From contig CP006833.1 of NCBI GenBank assembly GCA_000495505.1, positions 744,001 through 808,000 on the forward strand: a DNA stretch of 64,000 nucleotides, in the 5' to 3' direction. Position 1 is the first letter of the stretch, and each line of letters opens with the position of its first letter. The stretch is from Campylobacter fetus subsp. testudinum 03-427. GTDB taxonomy: Bacteria > Campylobacterota > Campylobacteria > Campylobacterales > Campylobacteraceae. The position numbers were made by a program, and so were the translations under genes. Of this stretch, positions 1 through 8,600 are shown piece by piece. The notes under the pieces were generated by a model, which was given only the letters and a program-made list of their open reading frames with translations, was not told the DNA's origin and searched no databases.

Positions 1-1215
1 GGTACTCACGCTTTGCTATCTTTAAAAGCTGTAAATTTAGGGCTAATCATCATAGATGAAGAGCATAAATTCGGTGTTAAACAAAAAGAGAAATTAAAAG
101 AGATCAGTGAGCATTCACATATACTTTCTATGTCAGCAACTCCTATCCCAAGAAGTTTAAATATGGCTTTAAGCAAAGTTAAAAGTTATAGCACTCTTAC
201 AACGCCACCGATTGATAGAATGGATGTAAGGACATTTGTCAAGGAGTGGGATGAAAAGCTTGTAAAAGAGGTTATACTAAGAGAGATGAGAAGAGGCGGG
301 CAGATATTTTACGTGCATAATTTAATATCTGATATACCGAGCATAGAAATCCAATTGAAAGCTTTAATACCGAATTTAAAAGTTTTAACTCTTCATAGCA
401 AGATAGATACAAAAACTACCGAAGATGAGATGATAAAGTTTGCAAACAAAGAGTATGATCTGCTTCTTTGTACAAGTATCATAGAAAGTGGTATCCACTT
501 GCCAAATGCTAATACTATTATAATCGATGACGCAAATAAATTTGGTATCGCGGATTTGCATCAGCTAAGAGGAAGAGTTGGTAGGAGCAATAAACAAGGC
601 TACTGTTACTTTTTAGTCGGCGATAAAAATGAGCTTAGTAGTGAAGCTGTAAAAAGACTTATCGCTCTTGAGAGCAACTCATTTTTGGGTTCTGGAGCAC
701 TTCTTGCTTATCATGATTTAGAGATTAGAGGTGGCGGAAATTTAGTCGGAGAGGCTCAAAGCGGTCATATAGAGGCGATCGGATATACGCTTTATCTAAA
801 AATGCTTGAAGATGAGATAAACGCACTTTTAAATCATCAAACAAAAGAGATGACTCAAATAGATATAAAACTTAGTGTAAATGCATTTTTAAATGCTGAT
901 CTCATAAATGAAGATAGAATCAGGCTTGAGCTATATAGGCGTCTTAGCAAATGCCAAAATGTAAGCGAGGTTTATGAGATAGGAGCAGAAATTGAAGATA
1001 GATTTGGCAAACTTGATGCTTATACTAAGCAATTTTTAGATATTATAGTCATAAAGATCTTAGCTTGTGAGCAAGGATTTAAATCTGTGAGTAATTATGA
1101 GCAAAATATAAGCTTAACTAAAATTGATGGTACGAAAGTTATTCTAAAGTCAAGGAGTAAAGATGATGACGTACTTGCGCAAACTCTGGTATATTTAAGA
1201 AAGAATTCGTCATGA
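1..1215 (+). CDS. mfd: Transcription-repair coupling factor Mfd, C-terminal part (5' end outside window)
   Basis: This is the C-terminal ~400 residues of Mfd, the ATP-driven translocase that removes RNA polymerase stalled at lesions and recruits the nucleotide excision repair UvrA protein. The frame is open from the first base, so the gene starts upstream of the window. Visible parts are the helicase motif II DEEHKFGV, motif III SATPIPRSLN, motifs V/VI including QLRGRVGRS, and a C-terminal TRCF domain (about the last 110 residues). The stop overlaps the next start in an ATGA, so the next gene is probably co-transcribed. RecG shares the helicase core, but the TPPIDRMDVRTFV stretch and the TRCF tail favour Mfd. 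Confidence 0.95.
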   Translation, partial: GTHALLSLKAVNLGLIIIDEEHKFGVKQKEKLKEISEHSHILSMSATPIPRSLNMALSKVKSYSTLTTPPIDRMDVRTFVKEWDEKLVKEVILREMRRGGQIFYVHNLISDIPSIEIQLKALIPNLKVLTLHSKIDTKTTEDEMIKFANKEYDLLLCTSIIESGIHLPNANTIIIDDANKFGIADLHQLRGRVGRSNKQGYCYFLVGDKNELSSEAVKRLIALESNSFLGSGALLAYHDLEIRGGGNLVGEAQSGHIEAIGYTLYLKMLEDEINALLNHQTKEMTQIDIKLSVNAFLNADLINEDRIRLELYRRLSKCQNVSEVYEIGAEIEDRFGKLDAYTKQFLDIIVIKILACEQGFKSVSNYEQNISLTKIDGTKVILKSRSKDDDVLAQTLVYLRKNSS

Positions 1216-1817
1216 CTATAGGGAGCTCTCTTTCTACTATCAGCCCTTATGGAGATTATAGTGTTAAAAATAGCGATAGTAAAGATGATACTCTAAAAAC
1301 TTCTCAAAACAATGAAGATAAAAACAACAATAACAAAAAAGATGAAAAAAACGTAACTCAGCTAAGTGATGAAGAGAAGCTTCAAGTAGCTAAATTACAA
1401 AAAAGAGATGCAGAAGTAAGAACTCACGAAGCATCTCATATGGCAGCAGGAGCAGGACTAACTAGTGGAACTAGCTATACTTATCAAAAAGGTCCTGACT
1501 CAAAAATGTATGCTGTGGGCGGTGAAGTTGGGATAGATACGAGTCCTGGAAATACTCCAGAAGAAACTATCCAAAAAGCTCAGCAGATAAAACGAGCTGC
1601 TTTAGCTCCATCTAGTCCTAGTCCAGCAGATCTTAAGATAGCAGCAAATGCAGCTAGTATGGAAGTTTCAGCTAAAGCTCAGATGCAACAAGAACAGCAA
1701 GATGATAGCAATAGCAAAGATAATAACGCCACTTCACCCAACCAAGCTAACAAAAATAACACCAAAAATCCATATAAACAAGATACGTATATTCCAAATA
1801 CTATCGGGCTGTTTTAA
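1212..1817 (+). CDS. SprA-related putative metalloprotease (HExxH protein)
   Basis: This 201-residue protein has a zincin-type HEASH motif near residue 76, followed by a glycine/threonine-rich segment (GAGLTSGTSYTYQ, then AVGGEVGIDTSPG) and an alanine-rich helix. That pattern is typical of the SprA-related family (Pfam SprA-related; called putative metalloprotease CJM1_0395 family in Campylobacter). The first 60 residues and the last 40 are low-complexity and rich in N, K, D and Q. There is no signal peptide. It starts at the ATG that overlaps the mfd stop. Catalytic activity is inferred from HExxH only; the biological role is not known to me. Confidence 0.75.
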   Translation: MTIGSSLSTISPYGDYSVKNSDSKDDTLKTSQNNEDKNNNNKKDEKNVTQLSDEEKLQVAKLQKRDAEVRTHEASHMAAGAGLTSGTSYTYQKGPDSKMYAVGGEVGIDTSPGNTPEETIQKAQQIKRAALAPSSPSPADLKIAANAASMEVSAKAQMQQEQQDDSNSKDNNATSPNQANKNNTKNPYKQDTYIPNTIGLF

Positions 1818-1838
1818 ATTTGAAATAAAGGAGATATT

Positions 1839-2585
1839 TTGAAGATAGACTGGAAAAAGACTAAAGCCGCTACTTTGAGAGAAGGGAAATTAAAACCTGT
1901 TAAAGATATGCTAATTAGCGATTTAGACGAGCTTGTAAGTATAGATAGACAAAAAGATGAGCTAACTAGAAATACTTTAAATTTTATAAACGGCAATGGT
2001 GCAAATCACGCGCTTTTATGGGGCGAAATGGGTTGTGGAAAATCAAGCCTCGTTAGAGCTGTATTTTGTAAATTTATGGATAAAAATTTAAGATTGATAG
2101 AAATCAGTAAATTTGAACTTGTAAATTTATATAAGGTTTTAGACAAGATAAGAGATAAAAAACGTTTTAAATTTATAATATTTTGTGATGATTTTAGCTT
2201 TGAAGCTAGCGATAAAACTTTAGGAGAGCTTAAAAAACTACTTGAAGGAAGTATCCAAGCTCCACCTAAAAATGCGATCTTTTATGCTACTAGCAACCGA
2301 AAACACCTTGTAAAAAGTGAGAAAAATCACGAAAATTATATAATAGAAAAAGAACATAACAGAGAAAGCTTAAGCTTAGCAGATAGATTTGGTCTTCATA
2401 TAAGTTTTTACGAGCTAGAAGTGTCTGAGTATCTTGACGTAGTGAGTAGCTATTTTAAGGGTGTAGATGTTGATAAAGAGTGGTTAAGAAAAGAAGCTCT
2501 TGCTTATGCTTCATCAAAAGGTGTAAGAAGCGCTAGAAGTGCAAAGCAGTTTTGGCTATCAGTTAGGAGCGAGTTTGAGAAGTGA
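1839..2585 (+). CDS. DUF815-type ATP-binding protein (AAA-like)
   Basis: This 248-residue cytoplasmic P-loop protein carries Walker A GEMGCGKSS near residues 62-70 and a Walker B-like stretch FIIFCDDFSFE, followed by an ATSNRKH sensor-1-like segment. This is the layout of the DUF815 family of AAA-like ATPases. The likely start is the TTG at 1839, preceded by AAGGAG five bases upstream. It lies 21 bp after the SprA-like gene and overlaps the 5' end of the DNA glycosylase gene, so a four-gene unit with mfd is likely. Its cellular role is unknown; adjacency to two DNA-repair genes is suggestive only. Confidence 0.8.
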   Translation: MKIDWKKTKAATLREGKLKPVKDMLISDLDELVSIDRQKDELTRNTLNFINGNGANHALLWGEMGCGKSSLVRAVFCKFMDKNLRLIEISKFELVNLYKVLDKIRDKKRFKFIIFCDDFSFEASDKTLGELKKLLEGSIQAPPKNAIFYATSNRKHLVKSEKNHENYIIEKEHNRESLSLADRFGLHISFYELEVSEYLDVVSSYFKGVDVDKEWLRKEALAYASSKGVRSARSAKQFWLSVRSEFEK

Positions 2586-3240
2586 AGATCTATTTTTTGT
2601 TTTAGATAAAGAAGTAACATTTGACTTTAAGGCAAATCCGTTTTGGTGGCCTGAGTTTGGAACTTTTTGGGTCGTCATAGGAGCTATTTTAACTCAAAAT
2701 ACAAAATGGGAAAATGTAGAAAAATCTCTTTTAAATTTAAAAAACGTAGGCGTACAAAGCCTTGAGGACGTGGCAAATTTAAGCGAACAAAGCTTAGCAA
2801 ATTTGATAAAACCAAGTGGATTTTACAACACAAAAGCCAAAAGATTAAGTATGCTTTGTAAAAATATTTTGGATAAATTCGGTTCATTTGAAGAGTTTGC
2901 AACAAATACCAGCAGGAAGTGGCTGATCTCTCAAAAAGGTTTAGGTTTTGAGAGTGTTGATGGCATACTTTGTTATGCTTGTTCGCGTGATATAATGGTG
3001 GTGGATAGATACACGCTTAGGATATTTGAGTTTTTGAACTTTACTTTTGAGAGTTATGATGAAGCTAGGCAGTGGCTAGAGGATATCGATAGAAACGGTG
3101 TTTATAAAGTAGTTGATACGATAAGTGACAATGAACTTTTTGCTCGTTATCACGGACTTATCGTTGAGTTTTGTAAATCTCATTTTAAAAACGGAAAATT
3201 TGATGATAAGGCAGCTTTGCTTTTAAGAAGTGTCTATTAA
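2575..3240 (+). CDS. magIII: 3-methyladenine DNA glycosylase, MagIII type (HhH-GPD)
   Basis: A base-excision repair glycosylase of the helix-hairpin-helix GPD family, closest in my memory to Helicobacter pylori MagIII, which removes 3-methyladenine. Recognisable stretches are the N-terminal WWPEFGTFW, GAILTQNTKWENV, the hairpin region KGLGFESVDGILCYA, and the catalytic-Asp segment VVDRYTLRIF. Unlike endonuclease III it has no Lys before GLG, no iron-sulfur cysteine cluster and a short C-terminus. I place the start at TTG 2575, because TTAGGAGC sits just upstream and the 221-residue product matches MagIII length. An in-frame GTG at 2539 would add 12 residues but has a poorer ribosome site. It overlaps the preceding ATPase gene by 11 bp. 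Confidence 0.85.
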   Translation: MRSEDLFFVLDKEVTFDFKANPFWWPEFGTFWVVIGAILTQNTKWENVEKSLLNLKNVGVQSLEDVANLSEQSLANLIKPSGFYNTKAKRLSMLCKNILDKFGSFEEFATNTSRKWLISQKGLGFESVDGILCYACSRDIMVVDRYTLRIFEFLNFTFESYDEARQWLEDIDRNGVYKVVDTISDNELFARYHGLIVEFCKSHFKNGKFDDKAALLLRSVY

Positions 3241-3296
3241 CATTCTTTTAACAAAGTTTTATTATTATTTCATAAATCAAGTCAAAAGGAATGAAA

Positions 3297-3695
3297 ATGA
3301 AAAAAATACTATTATCTTTAGTGGTTGCTGCTATTGCTTTTGCAAATAGTAATAATGCTAATGGAGGATTTAGCGGCACTCAGATCAATAAACCTGCAAA
3401 TGACCGTGGCGGTTACACAGGAGGCACTTATGGCGTAACTACTGTATCGGCTGCTCTTGGTGCCAGAGATGATACTTTGGTAAATTTAACAGGAAAACTT
3501 ACAAAACAAGTTCAACACGATAAGTATGAATTCACAGATGGGAAAGATACTATCATAGTTGAGATAGATGATGATGACTGGCGTGGATTGGTTGTAGGTC
3601 CTAATGATACTGTTTCGATCTATGGTAAAGTCGATAGTGATATGTTTAAAAAAAATGAGATAGATGTGAAAACCATTACAAAAGTTAATCAATAA
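3297..3695 (+). CDS. YgiW/YdeI-family (BOF) periplasmic stress-tolerance protein
   Basis: A 132-residue exported protein with a Sec signal peptide (KKILLSLVVAAIAFA) followed by a glycine-rich linker and a bacterial OB-fold (BOF) domain from about residue 45, with the typical strands LTGKLTKQV, YEFTDGKDTIIVEID and VSIYGKVD. The family (YgiW, YdeI, VisP) sits in the periplasm and is linked to stress and cationic peptide tolerance in enterics. I prefer the ATG at 3297 because AAAGGA ends six bases before it; the ATG at 3291 directly abuts that site. A strong hairpin follows at 3723-3762, so it is probably monocistronic. Confidence 0.85.
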   Translation: MKKILLSLVVAAIAFANSNNANGGFSGTQINKPANDRGGYTGGTYGVTTVSAALGARDDTLVNLTGKLTKQVQHDKYEFTDGKDTIIVEIDDDDWRGLVVGPNDTVSIYGKVDSDMFKKNEIDVKTITKVNQ

Positions 3696-3722
3696 TTTGA
3701 GATTTAGATATATATAAATTTA

Positions 3723-3762
3723 AAAATAGTTTAAGCTTGAAATTATACGCTTAAACTATTTT
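3723..3762 (+). terminator. Perfect 14-bp hairpin after the BOF gene
   Basis: AAAATAGTTTAAGC (3723-3736) and its exact reverse complement (3749-3762) flank a 12-base loop. The right arm ends in TTTT and the left arm begins AAAA, so it could terminate in either direction. It lies 27 bp after the BOF stop codon and before the CoA-binding gene. Confidence 0.7.
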
Positions 3763-3848
3763 AAATGCTTCCAAATGCCGATATTTTTATAATTCTTTTA
3801 ACTTTTTTTAGCTACAATCTTTCAATTTTACTTTCAAAAAGAGCAATT

Positions 3849-4232
3849 ATGCGAGATATTCTAAATTCCATGAAAAACATAGCCGTAGTTGGATTTAGCA
3901 CGGATGCTAGCAAAGTTAGCAACGTAGTTGGAAACTATCTTATAGATCAAGGCTTTAATGTTTATCCTGTATATCCAAAAGAGGGCGAGATAAGAGGTCA
4001 TAAGATATACAAAAAACTAACCGATATCAAAGATGAGATAGATACGGTTGTAATGTTTAGAAAAGGCGAGTTTGCGCTAGAACTTTTAGAAGAGGTTAAA
4101 ACAGTAGGCGCAAAGAATTTTTGGCTTCAACTAGGCATAATAAACGATGAAGTGAAGCAAAAAGCCGAGGAATTCGGTATAAATTTCGTTCAAGACGCTT
4201 GCATAATGATAGAACACAAAAAGGAAAAATAG
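3849..4232 (+). CDS. CoA-binding domain protein (YccU-like)
   Basis: A 127-residue single-domain Rossmann-type CoA-binding protein of the family related to the succinyl-CoA ligase alpha-subunit N-domain. Features are the glycine-containing first turn NIAVVGFSTDASKVS, then VGNYLIDQGFNVYPVYP, a TVVMFRK strand, and NFWLQLGI near the C-terminal third. An in-frame extension back to 3765 is possible, but the upstream part is AT-rich and not family-like, so I start at ATG 3849. The stop overlaps the GTG of ilvA by one base, so the two are probably translated from one mRNA. The physiological substrate is unknown. Confidence 0.8.
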   Translation: MRDILNSMKNIAVVGFSTDASKVSNVVGNYLIDQGFNVYPVYPKEGEIRGHKIYKKLTDIKDEIDTVVMFRKGEFALELLEEVKTVGAKNFWLQLGIINDEVKQKAEEFGINFVQDACIMIEHKKEK

Positions 4233-5443
4233 TGGTAAGCTTAAATAAAATAATCCAAGCAAAAAGAACCGTAGATGGTTTTATCTCTAAAACTCCATTT
4301 GCGATAGCTCCAAGACTTAGCAAGATAACTGGAGCTGAGATTTACCTTAAAAAAGAGAATCTCCAAACTACTGGAGCTTATAAGGTTAGAGGTGCGTTTA
4401 ATAAAATAGCTAATTTAGATGAAGCAGCAAAAAAGTGCGGCGTGGTAGCAGCAAGTGCTGGAAATCACGCTCAAGGCGTAGCTATCAGCGCAAGACATTT
4501 TGATGTTAGGGCTGTCATCATTATGCCTGAAGCCGCTCCGCTCTCAAAAGTAGCAGGGACAAAAGCTTTAGGAGCAGAAGTCATCTTAAAAGGAGATAAT
4601 TTTGATGAAGCTTACGAGTTTGCTTTGCAGTATGCTAAAGAAAACTCTATGACGTTTGTACATCCTTTCGATGATGAGTTTGTCCAAGCTGGTCAAGGAA
4701 CTATCGCTTTAGAGATGCTTGATGAGGTTGCGGATCTTGACTATATAGTAGTTCCTGTGGGTGGTGGCGGACTGATAAGTGGTGTGGCGAGCTGTGCTAA
4801 ACAGATAAATCCAAACATAAAAGTTATCGGTGTAAGTGCAAAAGGAGCTCCGGCGATGTTTGATAGCTTTAAAGCTAAAAAACAGCTAAACTCAAAATCC
4901 GTTAGAACCATAGCTGATGGTATCGCCGTGCGTGACGCTAGTCCTATAACTTTGGCAAATATCATTGAGAGCGTTGATGAGATGGTGCAAGTATGCGATG
5001 ATGAGATAGCAAACGCGATACTTTACCTTTTAGAACAACAAAAGATAGTTGTTGAAGGAGCTGGAGCGGTTGCTGTGGCGGCTTTGCTGGAAAATAAGTT
5101 TAAATTTAAAAAAGACGCTAAAATAGGAGCTATACTAAGTGGCGGAAATATCGACGTTCAAATGCTAAATGTTATCATCGAAAAAGGTCTTATAAGAAGC
5201 TGTAGAAAGATGATCATAAATGTTACTTTGATAGATAAACCAGGCGCTCTTATGGGGCTTACTGATGTTCTTAGAAGCTCTGGGGCAAATATAGTAAAGA
5301 TCGACTATGATAGATTTTCAACTAAGTTAAGCTATGGTGACGCGATGATAACTATCACGCTTGAAACTAAAGGCAAAGAGCATCAAGAAAAAGTGGCTTT
5401 GGCTTTAAAATCAGCGGGATATGAATTTACTCAAGAGTTTTGA
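4232..5443 (+). CDS. ilvA: Threonine ammonia-lyase (threonine dehydratase)
   Basis: A PLP-dependent enzyme that deaminates L-threonine to 2-oxobutanoate, the first step of isoleucine synthesis. The PLP lysine is in TTGAYKVRGAFNK, the phosphate loop is GGGGLISG, and SAGNHAQG is the substrate loop. A single C-terminal ACT-type regulatory domain begins about residue 325 (IINVTLIDKPGALMGL), giving the short 403-residue form. The start is GTG 4232, with AAGGA six bases upstream and a one-base overlap with the CoA-binding gene. No other ilv genes are in the window. Confidence 0.93.
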   Translation: MVSLNKIIQAKRTVDGFISKTPFAIAPRLSKITGAEIYLKKENLQTTGAYKVRGAFNKIANLDEAAKKCGVVAASAGNHAQGVAISARHFDVRAVIIMPEAAPLSKVAGTKALGAEVILKGDNFDEAYEFALQYAKENSMTFVHPFDDEFVQAGQGTIALEMLDEVADLDYIVVPVGGGGLISGVASCAKQINPNIKVIGVSAKGAPAMFDSFKAKKQLNSKSVRTIADGIAVRDASPITLANIIESVDEMVQVCDDEIANAILYLLEQQKIVVEGAGAVAVAALLENKFKFKKDAKIGAILSGGNIDVQMLNVIIEKGLIRSCRKMIINVTLIDKPGALMGLTDVLRSSGANIVKIDYDRFSTKLSYGDAMITITLETKGKEHQEKVALALKSAGYEFTQEF

Positions 5444-5455
5444 TACACTAAATTT

Positions 5456-5479
5456 AGCTTAGATATCAAAGTCTAAGCT
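5456..5479 (+). terminator. Hairpin after ilvA
   Basis: AGCTTAGA (5456-5463) pairs perfectly with TCTAAGCT (5472-5479) around an 8-base loop, and a T-G and a T-A pair can extend it outward. It begins 12 bp after the ilvA stop. No T-run follows, so termination strength is uncertain. Confidence 0.5.
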
Positions 5480-5520
5480 GAAACACTCTCTTTACAAAAT
5501 TTAAAATATACATAGTTTCT

Positions 5521-5551
5521 AATAGCAAAATTTAAATTATTTTTTGCTATT
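5521..5551 (+). terminator. Second hairpin between ilvA and tpsA
   Basis: AATAGCAAAA (5521-5530) is matched by TTTTGCTATT (5542-5551) around an 11-base AT loop. The A-rich left arm and T-rich right arm resemble a bidirectional intrinsic terminator that would separate ilvA from the secretion locus. Confidence 0.5.
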
Positions 5552-5622
5552 TAAGTAACAATGTGTAAAAACGAAACACAATAATAAGAATATTACAGAA
5601 TAAAATATAAATTCATACTCCA

Positions 5623-5679
5623 TTTTTTAAATTTTTTAAATTTATTTATTAAAGCAAATTAAGATTATTTTATATATAT
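5623..5679 (+). promoter_or_regulatory. Candidate promoter of the tpsA-tpsB operon
   Basis: Phased T-tracts (T6 at 5623-5628, T6 at 5632-5637, then TTTATTTATT) precede a TATATATAT stretch at 5671-5679, about 20 bp before the tpsA start. Campylobacter housekeeping promoters lack a conserved -35 and instead show periodic T-tracts upstream of a TATA-like -10, so this is plausible. The whole region is AT-rich, which weakens the call. Confidence 0.35.
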
Positions 5680-5699
5680 CTTATTTTTAGGAATGTAAC

Positions 5700-8600
5700 A
5701 TGAGACTAAGTAAAAGTAGGTTCTTTCGTTTATCGTTAAATTTGACGCTTATCAATTTTTTATTTCCTTGCGTGTTGCTTTCGGCAGATTTGAGACAGAG
5801 AAATACCATAGTTTCAAAATCTACTAGCATAACATCATCTGGTAATAATACCGATGTGATTAACATTAACAATCCAAGCCAAAATGGAATTTCGCATAAT
5901 CAATTTGATGCTTTTGAAATTCATGGCGGTGTTGTTTTCAATAATAGTTTAGAAAATGGAATTTCAAAAATTGGTGGTGCGATTGAAAAAAATCCCAACT
6001 TAACAAAAAATGCTAGTGTCATCGTGAGTGAGATCACAAGCAAACAATCATCGCACATTAATGGAATTTTAGAAGTTTTTGGAAGAAAAGCTAATCTAAT
6101 CTTTGCAAATGAAAACGGTTTTAGCGTTAATGGAGCAGCTTTTTTAAATACCAAAGGTGTAACGCTTAGTACAGGCAATTTTAATGATAATTTTCTTAAT
6201 GTAAATAGCGATGCAAGAATTAAAATAGGTAATAGTGGAATTATCGTTGATGGGGATTACTTTAATGTGATTAGTCGCGGTATAGATATCGCTGGTAGTA
6301 TCGCTCATTATGAAAAAGGTAAAAATTTATCTAATATTAATTTCATTGCTGGACTTAATAACGTGAATTTAGATAATCCAAATTCACCTGAAATCATCGT
6401 TAGAGCAACAGAACAAAGAGATAAAAAAAATTATTACGGGATCGATGGAAGGCATCTAGGATCTATGTACGCAGATAAAGTAACTTTGATAAGCACTGAA
6501 GAAGGAGTTGGAGTAAGGCATAGTGGAGTTGTGAGGAGCATTAAAGATGTTATGGTTAAAGCTAAAGGTAAGGTTGAATTGCAAGCTTTAGGTGTAAATA
6601 GAAATGGAAGCATCGCCATAGAAGCAAAAGAAATTCAAAGCTCTTTAATTAACGCAGATAACATCAGCTTACAAGCAGACGGAAAAATTACCAATAAAGG
6701 ACTTTATAGAGGTAATAAGATAACTGTTAATGCTAATTCTTTTGAAAATTCTAAAACAGTAGATATAAGTAAAGAAACAAAGGATATTTTTAAAACAAAT
6801 CAAAAAAAATCCCAAATTTATGCTGATACTGTCTCGATAAGTGCTGCAGATAAAATTGACAATTTTGGTTTTATCAATGTTTTAAATGATGTAGTGTTAA
6901 ATACAAATTCTTTAAATAATACAGGAGAAATATCAGCTAATAATAACATTGACTTATCACTTAGAACTTTTGATAATAGCGGTAAAATCATAAGCCAAAA
7001 TAAGATCACGTTAGAAGCAGATGATGATCTTGATCTTAATGCTCGAACATTATATGCAAAAAATTTACTTGATATTTCAAGTAATAGAAATTTGCGTGTA
7101 AATTCAGAGCTTGAAAATTTAGGTTCGATTGAACTAGATGCACAAAATATTTATATTAATGCTTTGGTTGCAAGTGGGAAAGATTTGATTTTAAATGCGC
7201 GTGGAAGTATTGAAAATAATGGTTATTTGTATTCTGTTAAAAATAGTACTTTGAATGCATTGATCGTTATGAACAACTCAATGATCGATAGTTTGCAAGA
7301 TTTAAGTATTAACTCAAAATATATGAATAACAACTCTTTGATATATGCAAGTAGAGATATCCATATAGAAACACAAACTTTAAATAACATAGCTCAAATG
7401 ATAGGCTCACTGCAACATTATACTGATAGCGTACAAGGATCTGGCTGGGCAAATTACGGTGATACTGCATTTAAACGATGGCATATGGAAACTAGAGTTA
7501 ATAATATAGTGAAATATAACAATTCACTAGATAGCAAACAAGCCATAATTCAGTCAAGCAAGAATATCAACATAAATACTATTTCGCGAGATAGAAGTAG
7601 ATTAATTAACAATGAAGGAAAAATTCTAGCTAAAAACAATATATCAACTTTTGGAAGAATTAATAATATAACTTTAAGTAAAGATATAACTATGTGGGAA
7701 GTTTTTTCTAAAATCAAAGTAGGTGGATTTTTTGCTAAAGAGTATCTTGGTAGTTGGAATACAAATTCAAGCCGTTATTTCACTCGAGGAGAAAGCTTAC
7801 TTGATGCTTTAAAATATTTTGCAAGCAATGCGGCAAAAAACCATCAAAGAGAATCTGCTTGGAACTCTCTTAAAGATGCAGCAAGAAAAAATAAGACGCT
7901 TAGACAGTATTTTTCTTTATTATTAGGTAGCAACTATGCTTCTCAAAGATTTGTCCCAAATCAAAACAGCTGGAATCCTAATGCAAAAATGATTTTCAAG
8001 ACAAAATCACAAGCTCAAATAGCATCTAATGGTAGATTAAACATAGTCTCTAACAGCGTAAAACAAGGATTAGCAAGTTCTTTGAATAGAAATTTTGCTT
8101 TGATAGAATCTAATGTAAAAAAAGCGGTTAATAGTAGAGATTTAATTTTAAGTTCTATCCCAGATATCGTTAATTCGCAATTATTTACTATTAATATTAA
8201 AAAAGACGACGTTGTTTCAAGCGATAAAGGCGGTCTTGTCGGTAGTACTGCAGTAAGTATCGATACAGGCTCATTAAATTCATCTCTAAGTAGTATTTCT
8301 TCAGAAGGACAAGTGAGTATAAATGCTAGCGATGAGGTTAATTTTAGTAGTTCTCAGTTAGATGGAAGCGAAGTAGATATAAATGCAAATAGAGCAAATA
8401 TAAATACCATTTTAGCCGTTAATGAAGAAGGAGACCTTACTTCTGTTTCAAAAACAAAAATTGATGGAGAGAGTTCTGTAAATATCAATACAAGTGGTGA
8501 TCTAAATATCCAAAATAGCGATATAACGGCTAGTGCTGAAAATTCGCAAATAAATTTAAATTCTCAAAACGGTGATGTGACTATTAAAAATGATCACTCA

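Noticed and set aside
2539-2574. GTG at 2539 as start of the DNA glycosylase
   Set aside because: The extra 12 residues are just the shifted frame of the DUF815 gene end, and the TTG at 2575 has AGGAG at proper spacing and gives MagIII length.
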